A stretch of 64,000 bases of DNA from Epiperipatus broadwayi (Eukaryota; Onychophora; Udeonychophora; Euonychophora; Peripatidae): assembly GCA_028023455.1 (NCBI GenBank), contig JAQFVV010006294.1:3931001-3995000 (forward strand). Direction: 5' to 3'. This document shows positions 1 to 12,926 of this stretch, piece by piece. The translations under genes were made by a program, and so were the position numbers. Every line of letters begins with the position of its first letter. Positions within the stretch are counted from its first letter, which is position 1. The notes under the pieces were generated by a model, which saw only the letters and a list, made by a program, of their open reading frames with translations, was not told the origin of the DNA and ran no database searches.

Positions 1-918
1 AATGATATTGGATTTTCTGGATCAATGAATGGATTCATTTAGTTTTAAAACTATTAAAAGTTTTGTTTTGATGCCAAATTTTAGGAGTTGTTGCTGTATG
101 AATAATGTTGCTGAATAGTTTTACCGATCATGTTTTAGCTTTATGTTCTAAATTTTTAGAAACTCTGAAAGTATGTTGTCTGCGTCTTTAAAGAAATATT
201 ATGACTCACACTTCTGCTTCAATGATTTTTTTTTTTCACTTTATCAATCTCAGTTTAGAAATCTGATATATGAGTAACAACCCAATTAACATAAGTCACT
301 TTTATGTCAACCAATATTATATAAAACTGATTGAATCTTTTGACTAAATCATTTGACTAACACTTTTAAAGCAATTTCTGGATCTTTGATAAACAAATAA
401 CACATAAAATCCTTGCTGATTTTGTTCCAACATGGAATGAATCGACATCCATGATGGATAAACTTTTTGGCAGCTATTGCTAGGAGTTTGTTAAATTTAT
501 CCATTATATTGATTCCATTTAATTTTCCTTAAATTCTATCTTGGATAAGTTTCAAATTTAAAAATACGAATTCATATAGTAATTAGAATTAATTTATATG
601 GGTTAGAGTAAATGAACCAATATCAGATCAGAAGATAATAGTGAAAATATTTTTTACCAAAACAAAACATACATCAAAGATTATCTCTGTTTCATGTTTG
701 TCTGAATGAAATGTTCTTTCCTCATGTTCTTTCTTCATTTGGATTTACAAAAATATATATATATATTTTATTCATCCAATGAATGCACTTCCCCAAAGAA
801 TAGTAAAAGAAATAAAATCTCTTATAAATACAAAAAAATACAGGATTTGGAAAATGAGAATAGGGCCAGTTAGTATTGGGAGGTTTGTAAATATTGCATA
901 CATAAAAATAATCCACAT
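1..918. other. AT-rich flank, no gene recognised
   Basis: The only open frames are short and built from low-complexity A/T codons. The stretch ends where the 5' LTR of the gypsy element begins. Nothing supports a gene here. Confidence 0.6.
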
Positions 919-2702
919 TGAGCTGGTATTTTTCTACCCGCTCATATTCATATATATACGCACATATATATATATTATTAAAACCACGTATATATTATTT
1001 TATAATAAAACATATTTTTTATACTAAAAATAAATAATAAAACTTGTTTTTTGAAATGGAATGTTAAAAGTTTTGAAATCAATTAAATCAAGATAACAAA
1101 AAAAAAAGATCTTGCAAGTTTTTTTAAAATAAAAGTTTGTCTTTTGTTTTATTTCTAATTCTTAGAAATGCTTAAAGATGGAAAAGTACAGATTTTTTTG
1201 CAATTAGCTCTATTGTTGAAACTTTGATAGTGGAGATATTTTTGTACTACCTATTACGCTCATCAATTTGGAAAGTTTTCTCAGGATTATAATTAACATT
1301 GAAAAAAACAACAACTAAATTACGGGTTTGACTTTTGTTTAAAAATTAATTGGAATTTTGCCAAAGTTAGTGACTGGTCTGTTGGTTTATATTCGGCTCA
1401 TACTCTTTGACAATTTAAAACCTACTAAATAAAATTAAATAAAAAAGTGTAGAGATTATGTCGAGTAACTAGAGGATCAGAACTTTCCTCTTCGGGAACT
1501 GCTCTTTCCGTTACCACCTGGAACTGCCATTGGAAATGCCGACCGTACATAGAGACATGTAGAGCTAGCCGAGGAAACTGAATTAACATGGAAAGCTAGG
1601 ACAAACAATGACAAGCATAGGATGAAATACTTCTCCCTCAGAACCAATCCACTGATCGATCAGGGTAGCAGACTTTTTTTTTTTATTACAAGTAACATTT
1701 GTGTGTTAACATATAAGATGTATAATGACATAATAGAATTTTGAAAAGTTTTCACTTCAAGCAGATATAAGTTTCAACATAAAAATTTTTTTTTTTTTAT
1801 GGATTTGTTTACTAACTTAAATTAACTGGCATTATATATGTTTTATTTTATTAATTAACCTTACTTTGCTTACCTATCATTATTATATTGGTAGAGTGTA
1901 TTTACATAAAATTGTATACTCGATCTAAGGTAATAGATATAGGATTTAACATTTGCAAGAGAGGGTTTGAACGCTGCTAACAAGCACGCTCTTATAGTAA
2001 GTCGCCTTTGAATATAACATAATGGTAATTTTCTTTACATTTGGATAAAGTATGGTACATGTTCTTTCAAGAATGATTTGTTAGATCTGGATTAGTAAGA
2101 AATAGACCGAGATAGTTTGATTAAATAAATGCAAGGGGGGGGGGGAGAGAATAAGAAAAAAGAAAGATAGTGTAATAAATATTTCAAGATTGCTCAAGTG
2201 TCTGTTTATTTTATTTAACTAGTTAAGTATGATATTCATCTTATAGAATTTAAGTCCGATATAAATTATTTTATAAATTACATTTGGTGATTGCCGTTCA
2301 TAAATAAATACAACTGTGATTATGAAAACAATCTGGTTCCAAGCTAGGCATGCTTGGTGGTACCCTCAAATGGCCACTGTAGATGCATAATCTTTAAGTC
2401 AAATAATTTTTTACTTTTGGGAAATATATATATTCTAGCATGTATGCATGTGCAGCGCAACTGTTCCCAAAAGCTATTAATATAAAATAGATAACTAAAA
2501 ACAATCGAGTTGAGCGCTTTCAAAGGATCTTGCCTTCATAATCATAGCTTGCTACTACGTTTAATGATATGCAAATATGCTAATTCCATTTCTTTTGGGA
2601 ACAGTTGCACCGCAATCGCACGCGTTCTAGAATTGCATAATCTTTGAAAATTTACAGACTAAGTTAAAAGGTCGTGGCACAGAGAAAAAAATATTTTAAA
2701 AA
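919..2702 (+). repeat. 5' LTR of a degenerate Ty3/gypsy retrotransposon
   Basis: This stretch is repeated in direct orientation at 7462-8965. Both copies start TGAGCTGGTATTTTTCTACC, allowing one mismatch, and run in parallel through the same landmarks, including a GC-richer block near 1490-1660 and a G-run near 2130. An LTR starts promoter activity and supplies the ends for integration. The two copies differ by many substitutions and small indels, so the insertion is old. This copy is about 0.25 kb longer because of a palindromic insertion near its end. The right boundary is placed just before the primer site at 2703 and is good to about 10 bp. No terminal CA or target-site duplication was found. 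Confidence 0.85.
2433..2632. mobile_element. Palindromic MITE inside the 5' LTR
   Basis: Two 41-bp inverted repeats (2433-2473 and 2592-2632) flank a spacer of about 118 bp. Their outer ends read TTCTAG and CTAGAA, and their inner ends pair CCCAAAAG with CTTTTGGG. The 3' LTR lacks this sequence, so it was gained after the retroelement inserted. A 12-bp direct repeat TGCATAATCTTT occurs at 2384-2395 and 2634-2645, whereas the 3' LTR has a single TGCATAATCTT. The true insert may therefore be larger than the palindrome. It has no coding capacity, and its superfamily is not recognised. Confidence 0.75.
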
Positions 2703-2720
2703 TGGCATCCAATGTGGGCA
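2703..2720 (+). promoter_or_regulatory. Primer-binding site, tRNA-Lys type, mutated
   Basis: The sequence TGGCATCCAATGTGGGCA lies directly after the 5' LTR. It resembles the complement of the 3' end of tRNA-Lys (from general knowledge, TGGCGCCCAACGTGGGGC), with most changes being C-to-T or G-to-A. It would prime minus-strand DNA synthesis in the intact element. Confidence 0.65.
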
Positions 2721-2839
2721 TTTTAACTAAATAAACAGCCTGACATCAGGGTAAAAGGGGGCTAAGGCCGGTTCGGTGGTTAAAGTGGAGAGTTAGTGTC
2801 ATGGTAAGGGAGGGTTTTGAGTTTCAAAGTAAATTTAAA

Positions 2840-3400
2840 ACATTTTAGATAAAATGCAAGATAGAATTAAAATAAAAATGTTTGAAGGAGATAAAAAAGA
2901 GACTATTTGAATACTTGGAAAGTTTAGAAGAGTGTTTTTGTATGTATGGGATAAGTGAAGAAGAAAAAATAATTATAGCAAGTAATGATTTGGCAGGTAC
3001 GGCAAGAGATTGATGGAGAATGATACAGAGAAGACCGGACAATTTTAAACAGTACAAAAATATATTAACGTATACATTTTGGAATGTAAAGAGATAAGAA
3101 AAAAAATGAAGAGTGGCAGAATTAGAAAGATATAAAAAAGAAAGAATAGGATATAGACAGTTTCTTTTAAAGAAAATGTTGAAATTGAGAAGGATGATAG
3201 AATATCCTATTTCTGAACGGCAGATTATAAGTATTATAAAAAAAAATATGCCGAAAAATGTACAAGAATTTAGCTATCTGTAGGTGTGAAAGAGTGGAAG
3301 ACATATTGGAAGTTCTTAGAGAGAAAGAAAAGTACAACTACCTAAGCTGTTAAATGTAGTCATTGAGGAAGAAAAAAAATATAAATGATGGCGGAACATA
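2840..3400 (+). pseudogene. gag: Gag remnant of the Ty3/gypsy element
   Basis: Plus-strand frames between the primer site and pol encode a broken capsid-like segment. One stretch reads SLEECFCMYGISEEEK and then NDLAGTARD, a layout typical of gypsy capsid domains (a helix-rich region with a conserved W or Y near 'AR..W'). In-frame stops and frameshifts interrupt it several times, and no CCHC zinc knuckle was found. The product would coat the element's RNA. It is called Gag on position and weak pattern only. Confidence 0.5.
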
Positions 3401-4171
3401 CTTGTCCTACGATAATGATAAAAATACAGGAAATAGAGATCCAGACTCTATTAGCCATGGGGAGCCAAGTCTCGATAATCTCAAATAAAATATTAGATCA
3501 AATCAGAGCTCAGGAGAGGGAAATACAGTTGTTACCATTAAAAAATAACTATGGCTAATGGTAAAAGAGTTAAGTTGGATCCTATACAAATATACGGGGA
3601 AGTACAAGTGGTGGGAAAAAAACTACAGTATACATTATTATCAATGCCAGGTTTAGTAGATCTTAATTGGCGTTGGATTATATACACCGAACCGGGATGA
3701 AAATTAATTATAGCGAAGAGAATATAATGATAGGAAATGAAAAGGTGCCATGTAGTGGGTATAGCAGACAGAGTGATAACAGGGTAGCTTATATAGTAAC
3801 TGACGACATATACCAACAAATAGAATAAAATAACTGAGGGAGTAATAATAGGGGCAGGAAAAGTCAACTTAAAGAGGCAGTTGTGCAAAATGAACAAGTA
3901 TTCGCCATAAAACCTGGAATTATAAAGGGATATGTTCATCAGATAAAGGTGAAAGAAGAAATTCATTTCCAGGGCAGGGCGTACCCAGTTCCTATCAAAT
4001 ATAAAAAATGAAGTTGATAAACAAATGCAACAAATGGAACAATGGGGTATCATAAAAAAAAAACAATCACCGTATATAAACCCTTTAGTAATTGTAAAAA
4101 CAAAAGATGGCTCTATGAGAGTATGCTTAGATGCTCGTCAGTTAAATACTATTAACCCTTTCAACGATGAT

Positions 4172-4927
4172 TATATAATTGGCCGAATGAGTTAAAAATC
4201 AAAACTTTTAATTGGCCAACTCACAACTTTAACAAAATCAATTGTTAAAATAGATTCACTTTTAATAATATAAATACGTTTGTTTCGTTTGTAAAAAGTA
4301 TATTAATAATTTGTCAGATTATGAAAGTAAACCAAAGTCTTTTCAAAAATAAAATTTGATTTATAATTTAAAAAATATTCAATTGCGGTGAAATTAAAAG
4401 TAACCGCTATTTGACCAACCAAAAAGATTTCTGACGTAATCTTTTTTTTTTTCACTTTTACGTTAAGATAAATATGTAGCAATAAATAAATAATTCTTGG
4501 TAACATCTTAACTATTTTTTTAAAATAATTTGATTTTCAGTATTATTTTATCAATAATAATTTGTAATTCAATTCAAATATTGTTTAAAATGTTGTAAAC
4601 ATTCGTTTATCATTTTCGAAATAAAACACAAAACAAACATAACTTTTTGGCAGCCATTTTCCTTTCTGACAGAAGTTTGACAGCCAATAAGATTCAAGAA
4701 AAGGTGGTGAGAAGGCGGTGCTTTGGTTTTGTTTGACATATATGGTCATTTTTTATTGATTTTTTACTTGTAAAATAATTCTGAAGAGGGCACCATCTTA
4801 CAGATCTTTTGATTTTCTTTTCAATCACGTATCATATGTATTCGTGGGATAAAAAGTAGCTGATTTAGAGTGACGTCAAATCTTCTCGTTTTTTTATGAG
4901 TCAGGCAGTTGAAAGATTAATATACCT
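4172..4927. mobile_element. Block of about 0.75 kb interrupting the RT region
   Basis: RT similarity stops near 4170 (after LNTINPFNDDY) and resumes near 4925, so about 0.75 kb of unrelated AT-rich sequence separates adjacent parts of the domain. TATA-type sequence lies at both junctions (TTATATA left, TAATATA right), which could be a short target duplication. No terminal inverted repeats or coding sequence were seen, so the class is unknown. The junctions are approximate. Confidence 0.5.
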
Positions 4928-6439
4928 GATCGGGATGTGCAGCCACAAATTACAGATGTTGTTGGAATTTAAGGAAAAAATATTTTTCATCGTTCGATTT
5001 GACATCAAGTTATTGGCAGATGTCGCTTCATGCTGAGGATGAAAAATACATGGCATTCCATTATGAAGGCTTTACTTACATGTTTCAACGAGTTTCGTTT
5101 GGACTAGCTAACAGTGGATCAGGGTTATTGCGATACCTTCTTAGAGAGTAAAAAAATTTATATTTTATTATATGGACGATGTCGTGATAGCGTCATGATC
5201 ACCTAAGGAACATTTAGAAAACTTGGTTGTGTTCCTTCGAGAGTGTCATGAAAAGAATATTACAATAAATCTTAAGAAAAGTAATATACTACAGGAAGAA
5301 ATTATATTTCTCGGTCATCTTGTATGTACTAAAGGAGTGAGACCCCATCCTGACAAAATAGAATCGATCGTTGTTCCCTCGGCCAAAGAATAAAAAACAG
5401 ATCAAATCGTTCCTTGGTATATGCAATTTCTACCAAAGGTTCTACAAGGATTTTTCTACAGATATGGAAGCGCTTGTGTGCCTGCTGAAAAAAGAGAGCA
5501 AGTGGAAGTGGACGGAAAAACAAGAGCAAGCCTTTAATCAGATCAAAGACAATTTTGTAGATACTATAATGCTCACCTATCCTGATTTTGCCAAACCTTT
5601 TATGTTACAAACTGACAGTAATAGTGTAGAATTGGGGGTGGTATTGTTTCAGGAAAATGAAGAAAAGATACCTCGAGTTTTATATTTTTTAAGTAGGATA
5701 TTAAACCCAGCGGAAAGAAATTATACCACTATGAAAAGGAAAGCATTGGCAATTGTTTGGGCTTTAAATGAACTTAAGCATTTACTTCTAGGGTCTGAGG
5801 TTATTATCACTGACCATAAAAGTTTAATTTATAAATAGGTGTTACTTAACCAATGATTAGGCTTATAAGATGGGTGTTGTACTTACAAAATTTAATTATA
5901 GGGTAGTTCATTGCTCTGGGAAAAAAAATATAGTGCTGGATATATTAAGCAGAAATCCGATTTCAGATCACAGGCAAACCTTAACATTAGAGGGAGCTCG
6001 AGTAATATCCCTTAAGACTGACCCTTTGGTATCGATAGAAAAAGATATGAAGAGCCTCCAGTTTTTACAAAACTTGGATACTATGTGTAAGAAGCTGACA
6101 CAAGGCTGTAATAAAGCAAATGTTAGTCAACAAAAAAATCGCACATGCAAAAAAACCAAGTTATATTGGTATAAAATAATAAATGGGTTGTTGATGTTTC
6201 AAGTTAAAGGGGGGGGGGGTAGATTGTTAGAGTATTTATACCGTGAAATCTAAGAAAAAAACTAATTAATTATGTGCAAGGAATATATGGGCATTATGGG
6301 TCACTTAAAACAAGTAAATTTCTACAGAGATGGTATTATTGACCGAGTTTGTATAGGTTGGTGGTTACTATGTGACAGAGGTGTTGTGAATGTCAGCAAA
6401 ATAAACCAACTAATAAAAACTATGCCAGAACGCAGCACC

Positions 6440-6690
6440 AATAATAGCTAAAAAGTATATATTATTTATAATACTTCACTCATATACACTTTAATGCAAT
6501 TAATTTTCTTAAAAACTTATTTATTTTCTTACAGTTTCGACTGTCCAGCAGTCTTCTTCAGAGCTCCATCTTCCTTACAGTTGTTTTAACTTTTCTAAAA
6601 AGCCGAACGAGTTACTAGCCAGATTTTTACGGTCCGCTACCGTCCTTTTGTAGATATAAATATATATTGGTAACCTATGACATTTTTTGA
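6440..6690. other. Unrelated block replacing the start of the integrase core
   Basis: The segment that should hold the first catalytic Asp of integrase, between the zinc module (ending near 6430) and the VQAYPL motif (near 6700), is replaced by about 250 bp of unrelated sequence. This includes a short GC-richer piece at 6540-6650. It is either an insertion with a deletion or a divergent piece. No repeat ends were seen. Confidence 0.4.
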
Positions 6691-7444
6691 AATTGGTACA
6701 GGCATATCCCCTGTGTAAGGTTGACACCAAGTCTTCCATAACTATACTAAAAGAAAAACAATTTATTCAAGTTGGAAAACCCCAAACAATTTTTTTGATC
6801 ATGGGACTTCTTTCACATCAAAAAAAGTGGAAAAATTGGCTTCAGCAAGAACAGATACATCACGTTCTCACCTCTATCCGTAACTCCCAATCTAACCCAT
6901 GCAAACGGGTTATGAAAAAATTGGGGAACTTATTTCACATACATTGAAAGGTAACCATCAGCAGTGGTTTAAAGTATTGTCACAAATGGTTAAAATAATT
7001 AACTATATATACCATGAATCTACAGGGTTAACTTCAGACTCTTGCACTACGGTCGGGTTGAATCTTCTCTTCTTAAGTGTCCCATTCTTATTGGGAATGA
7101 AACAGTAAATGTAGTGGAGGATCGAAGTTTTGCTAGAAACAGATTAAAGAAGAAAGCTGAACAGAGAATAAAGAAAGGGAATGCTCGCCCAATACAATTT
7201 ACGGTAGGAGACTAGGTTTATTTTAAAACTCAGCCAGTTAGCAAATTAAGTGATAAACAATATAAAAAGTTTTTCCCTTTATTTGAAGGCCTATACAGGA
7301 TCATCCAAAAATGCGGACCTAATGCATTTATAGTACAAGGAAAAAAAATAAAAAGGGGACTTATAATGCACAAAGCTTAAAACCCTTTAAAGAAAATGGG
7401 GAAAAGATCCCACGGGATAGTTGAAAGTTTTTTTTATTTTTTTG

Positions 7445-7461
7445 TTCAGGAAAGGGTGTAA
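7445..7461 (+). promoter_or_regulatory. Polypurine tract before the 3' LTR
   Basis: The purine-rich TTCAGGAAAGGGTGTAA directly precedes the start of the 3' LTR, which is the expected place for the plus-strand primer of an LTR retrotransposon. Confidence 0.5.
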
Positions 7462-8965
7462 TGAGCTGGTATTTTTCTACCAGCTCATATTCATACATAT
7501 ACGGACATATATATATATTATTAAAATCGTGTATATACTATTTTATAATAAAACATATTTTTTATACTAAAAATAAATAATAAAACTTGATTTTTGAAAT
7601 GGAATGTTAAAAGTTTTGAAATCAATTAAATCAAGATAACAAAAAAAAGATCTTGCAAGTTTTTTTTAAATAAAAGTTTGTCTTTTGTTTTATTTTTAAT
7701 TCTTATAAATGTTTAAAGATAGAAGGGGAAAGAAAGTACAGATTTTTTTGCAATTAGCTCTATTGTTGAAACTTTGATAATGGAGATATTTTTGTACTAT
7801 CTATTATGCTCGTCAATTTGGAATGTTTTCTCAGGATTATAATTAACATTGAAAAAAAAGCCTATAAATTACAGGATTGTCTTTTGTTTAAAAATTGGAA
7901 ATTTGCTGAAGTTAGTGACCGGTCTGTTGGTATTTATTCGGCTTGAAGTCTTAAAACCTACTAAATAAAATTTAAATAAAAAGGTGCAGAGAATATGTTG
8001 AGTGGCTAGAGGGATCAGAACTTTCCCCTTTGGGAACTGCTCTTTCCGTTACCACCTGGAACTGCCATTGGAAATGCCGACCAGCCAAGAAAACTGGATT
8101 AACATGGAAAGCTAGGACAAACAACGACAAGCATAAGATGAAATACTTCTCCCTCAGGACCAACCAACCCACTGATCGATCAGGCTAAGACTTTTTCTTT
8201 TATTACAAAAAACATTTGCGTGTTAACATGTAAGATATATAATGATGTAATAGAATTTTGAAAAGCTTTCACTTCAAGCAGATATAAGTTTCAACAATAG
8301 AATTTTTTTTTTTTTATAGATTTGTAATTACAAATACTCTACTAACTTAAATCAACCAGCATTATATAATATTTTATTTTATTAATTAACCTTACTTTGC
8401 TTATCTATCATTATTATATTGGTAGGGTGTATTTACATAAAATTGTATACTCGATCTAAGGGAATAGATATAGAATTTAACATTTGCAAGAGAGGGTTTG
8501 AACGCTGCTAACAAGCACACTCTTACAGTAAGTTGCCTTTGAATATACCTTAATTATTGGTAATTTTCTTTACATTTGGATAAAGTACGGTGCATGTTCC
8601 TTCGTGAATGATTTGTTAAATCTGGATTAGTAAGAAATAGATCGAGATGATTTGATTAAATAAATGTGAGGGGGAGGGGGGGAGAAGAAAGAAAGATAGT
8701 GTAATAAATATTTCAAGATTGATCAAGTGTCTGTTTATTTTATTTAACTAGTTAGGTATGATATTTATCTTATAGAATTTAAGTCCGATATAAATTATTT
8801 TATAAATTACATTTGGTAATTGCGGTTTGTAAATAAATACAACTGTAATTGTGGAAACCATCTGGTTCCAAGTTAGGTATGCTTGGTGGCGCCCTTTGCA
8901 TAATCTTCGAAAATTTACGGACTAAGTTAAAATGTTGTGGCACAGAGAAAAAAAAATTAAGAAAA
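7462..8965 (+). repeat. 3' LTR of the Ty3/gypsy element
   Basis: This is the direct repeat of the 5' LTR at 919. It starts TGAGCTGGTATTTTTCTACC and has matching landmarks throughout. It lacks the palindromic MITE and reads straight from GGTGGCGCCCTT into TGCATAATCTTC. At about 1.5 kb it gives the ancestral LTR length. The right edge, near the GAAAATGG at 8961, is approximate. The two short frames inside it are not genes. Confidence 0.85.
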
Positions 8966-9289
8966 TGGTTCCAACATAAGGTTCCTGTGTTACTTAGCAT
9001 CGATCATACAACTGGCCTAAACCTTCCCCTTCCCCATTTGTCTTTCAAGATCGAACAGTTAACATTATTTGGAAAATCTAGACTAATTCATACATTGAAT
9101 TATAATATTTAAAAAAAAAAAATATTTAAAGAATATATGAGTTTAATCCCCATCTCCCTTTTATTTTAACTAATTTAACATAATACAATAAAATTCCCAG
9201 CCATAATCCCACACTCTATTATTGAACATTTAAGATAATAGTATATATTTCTATTATGCAAAATGGAATCAAAGTTCACTCAGTAACAG

Positions 9290-9610
9290 TTCATATCTAC
9301 CCTGATCGATCCGTGATTACTTTCTCGATGTAAGCAAAGTTCTTATATGCTGGTGTGAATCCTGCGGGTAGTCCAATGGCATTTTCCAGGCATCCCCAGC
9401 TAGCTGGTTAAACTTTCTCCTGTCAAGTTTGATGATCACTCAGATGGTTCCAGATGTGAAAGTTTCTTAAATGTTTTTTAGTCGGAGAACATTTTCTTGG
9501 TGATGTTAACAATATTTTCCATGAACCATTCTGGATCCATATTACTTTTTTTTTTTTTGCAAAAATGGCCCTGACTGCCCGATCAATAGAGAACTCCGCA
9601 ATTTATAAGT
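9290..9610 (-). other. GC-richer patch with coding-like minus-strand fragments, unidentified
   Basis: This 320-bp island stands out from its AT-rich surroundings. On the minus strand it gives DPEWFMENIVNITKKMFSD in one frame and, after a stop and a shift, LENAIGLPAGFTPAYKN in another. That pattern suits a decayed coding sequence (pseudogene or transposon piece). I do not recognise the family. The string CTGATCGATC is shared with the nearby LTRs, perhaps by chance. Confidence 0.3.
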
Positions 9611-9612
9611 TT

Positions 9613-11490
9613 TCAGTCCTTTCAAACTGGATTCACACCTTTTACTTATTTTTAGCTATATTTTAGCAATCCAATTTGTTTTTCTTTTTGTTATATTTTT
9701 CTTTTAATTAGTAAAAAATTTTAGTTTGATTAACTAAATATATAATGAAATATTTTTAATTTGGGAAATTTCAACAATAGAGGTAATTAATAATAATAAA
9801 AAATTTAATCTTTTTTTTTATTCCCACACCCTTATCTTTCCAATATTTAGAATTAATTAAAAAAAATTTTTTTTAAAATAATATATAAAAAAAAATATTT
9901 TAAGTTATATATAAGCTTTTAAATTGGTAATAAATGAAAGTTTGCTAATCTTTCACATGCGTAAACAGGAGCAATTTATTTAATTATCCTTTGCTAAAGA
10001 GTTAGAAGTTTTTTTCTTCTTTTTAGTGACTACATTAAAAAAATATTGATTAAAACTAAAAGTTAAAATAGATATAAATGGCAATTTGATGTATATCATT
10101 ATTTAACTGAAAGAAAAAAAAGATATCTAATAATATTAATTATTTATAAATACAAAGTAATATTAATATTAAATGAGATAATATTTTTAATAGGAATTGG
10201 TTACATAAAACTGATTTTAAACGTTTTAAAATTATTATTATTAAGTTTAAATTATTGTTTTTAAATTGAAAATTAACAAAGTATGAGTTTTGCATTACAA
10301 ATCAATAACTAAAAATTAATAATAAAATTATAACATACAGATATAGATGTGTGTGAACATATTAGACAGATGTAAAAATATTACACGTGTAATAAAAAAT
10401 GTATGTATTTATATATAAAAATGTCAAAATAAGTTTATTGTATGTCTGTGTAAATAAATGAAGAATCAAATATAATTCTATTTTACAGCTCTGAAAAATA
10501 TTGCTAGACAGTTGAAACTGTCAGACAATTTAATAAAAACTATTATTAAAAGAACAAAGAAGAAATGAGATATTTTAGAGATTTATTTTCTTAGCAAGCA
10601 TTTATTCACAATAGTAACTCTTTAAATAAATATATAAATGATTAATAATCATTTTTATTAGATCAGAAATTGTTTTATTCCTTTTAAGCTTAGATATAGA
10701 TATTCAATTTCTTAGACCAAATATATATTTAACTCCAAATCTAGGAGTACTTAAGAATTACAATGGCTTAAACTAATTAAACAAACCTGATTTGAGCCAA
10801 AATATATTTAACATATTAAGTATAGTTTCTAGAGATATAAGTTCTTCTGCATATGTAAAAAACAAGTAAATTGGTTGTAAAGAATTATAAATATATTGCA
10901 CCTTTTTATAAAAAAAAATCTTTATGTCAAATGTGATTAATAATCATTTCTGCATTTATTGAAGGATTTATTATTATGAATAAGTATATGGTATATGCTT
11001 AACCCAACTGAACATATTTTTTTGGACTGAAAAAAACTATTAAAAACCATTAACATTTTTTTCCTGTCTACAGCTGCAAATTTGAAATATACAAGTATTA
11101 ATTGTAGTTTCTAGAAATATAAAATCTTGAATATGTGTGAAAAAGAAGTAAACAGTTCCTAAAAAAATGGGGATTGTTAAGAGCACATATATAAAAATTC
11201 ATACATATAATTTAAAATCTATAGCTAAGTAATTAATAATCATTTGTGTATTTATTAAAGTACGATAATTCTAAATAATAACTTGTAAATTTATGTGATA
11301 CATATAAATTGAATGTGAACAATCATAAACAATATAGATATTTTAAGCAGAAATTTCAATAAGTGATAAAAGAGTTTAAAAAAGAATGGTGAATTAAAAC
11401 TGCAAAAAAAAAAAAAAAAAAAGGTCATTTGTTGATCATGATCACTATCATTCTGAAAAATGATATCCTAATCTTATTAAATCCATAGAT
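9613..11490. other. AT-rich intergenic stretch
   Basis: This is nearly pure A/T with short homopolymer runs and no open frame of note. A poly(A) run of about 20 lies near 11403. Confidence 0.6.
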
Positions 11491-11533
11491 CATACTTTTT
11501 CAAACAGATGAAGAGAATATATTTGCTTATCAT

Positions 11534-12926
11534 TTGAATAATGATACAAGAATTGAGAAGATGGCTTTTAATGAGACACCTATCCTATTTATTCTTTTGG
11601 ATATGGACAAAAATATCATTTTGCTTAATGTAATTAAAACAATTCTTTATAACCTTAAAAATGGAAAGGAGACTGCTCCTACTGATAAGGCTGAAGAAGT
11701 TTTCAAATATGGTGATATGTTAGCTTCAGAACTATGGAATTTTTAAGAATAAATGATCCCACAAAATTCTCCACCTGCTCTTTTGAAACAATTTATAAGC
11801 AGTTTCATGAAAGATGCAATATAGATTTTTTAAACACCATAATAACTCCATCAATGAAATATAATAAAGATAATACATTAATATGTCTTTATACATGGAC
11901 TAAAATATTGAAAATATTAAATATAATCTTTAAGCATTTTAAATACATATAATAGCTATCTCTGACAAGAGTGCTCAGCAATGAGAATATATTAAGATTT
12001 TATTTAATCCTTTCAATATTTTCTCTACATAAGAAGTAATATTATTTTTAATTTAATATTAAAAAAAAATTGTGGCAGAATTTTTAATTTGAACCAATTA
12101 AAAGCAAAAAACAAAAACTTTATGTTTTGGCTTTCTACAATTAACAGAGTGCAGTGACAGAGCTATTCATGCAATTAAAAAGACGATCTACAGAATATAC
12201 TTAAAAGTTTGAACATATGAAGATTGGTTTAGTAATAAAAAATACTGATTTAATAAGAAGTCCTATATCAATCAGTGATTGAAACAAAAAAATCATTAGC
12301 AACTTTTTATCTGAATAGTTATCAACTTAAAAATGTAAGTCAACATCATAGAAAATTTAATGATAAATATATAACTACTATAACTAAATTAATTGTATAT
12401 GTAAATACTATTTTGCTCAATGGAAATGAAATCTTGACCCCTATTGATGTAACACAACAGCCTAGTAAAATTTATTTAAAGATACTCCTTATAATTATAA
12501 AAATGTAATGGCAAGATTATAAGACCAATTGGTATATTTTTCAGCTTTCTGTATATTCTTTAGCATCACATCTTTGTTAAATTGGTCTCATGAAATGAAT
12601 AAATGGAAACAGACTTTTTTAAAAAAAAAACACTTTAAAGAGAAATTAAACATAGCTTTAATAGAAAAGATAGATATTATTTACGACATAAAGATTATCT
12701 ATAAACATTAAACAAATGCAATATTAATTACATATTGGAAAGATATGGCCATGAGAGAATACAATGTAATACAATTAAGCAAAAGTTAAAGCATTTCAAA
12801 AACTTACAGAAAACATTAAAAGACACAAAATATCAAAAAAACAGGTTAAGGAAACAGTACATGATATATGTGGATGTACTTGTGCTTCCTATATTGGTTT
12901 ATAATCATCACAAAACTTATATTTAA
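11534..12926 (+). other. Cluster of short plus-strand ORFs, unrecognised
   Basis: Five plus-strand frames of 60-77 codons lie close together: 11534-11746, 11734-11952, 12275-12508, 12529-12711 and 12735-12926. The first two overlap by 13 bp in different frames. The first has mixed composition (KNGKETAPTDKAEEVFKYGD), unlike random A/T frames nearby. This could be a decayed transposon protein or chance. No catalytic motif, signal peptide or zinc finger is visible, and I assign no function. Confidence 0.2.

Larger units (their letters stand above)
3530..7440 (+). pseudogene. pol: Degenerate gypsy pol: RT, RNase H and integrase remnants
   Basis: Recognisable pieces occur in the usual gypsy order. 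The RT start (about 3950-4160) contains MRVCLDARQLNTI. RT resumes at 4993 with FDLTSSYWQM, followed by the catalytic YMDD at 5169-5180. The longest intact run, 5371-5838, covers the RT thumb/connection (IKSFLGICNFYQRFYKDFS) and the start of RNase H (LQTDSN, then ITDHKSL). An integrase zinc module follows at about 6285-6400 (GHYGSLKTSKF, then CCECQQNK). Integrase core pieces lie at 6690-7100, including a DHGTSFTSKK segment for the second catalytic Asp. Frameshifts and stops are frequent, and two blocks interrupt the gene (4172-4927, 6440-6690). It cannot encode a working enzyme. Confidence 0.85.

Noticed and set aside
3538-4053. 171-codon minus-strand frame
   Set aside because: It is antisense to the gypsy pol remnant, which explains the open reading.
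6687-7108. Two overlapping plus-strand frames as independent genes
   Set aside because: Both are pieces of the same gypsy integrase split by frameshifts.
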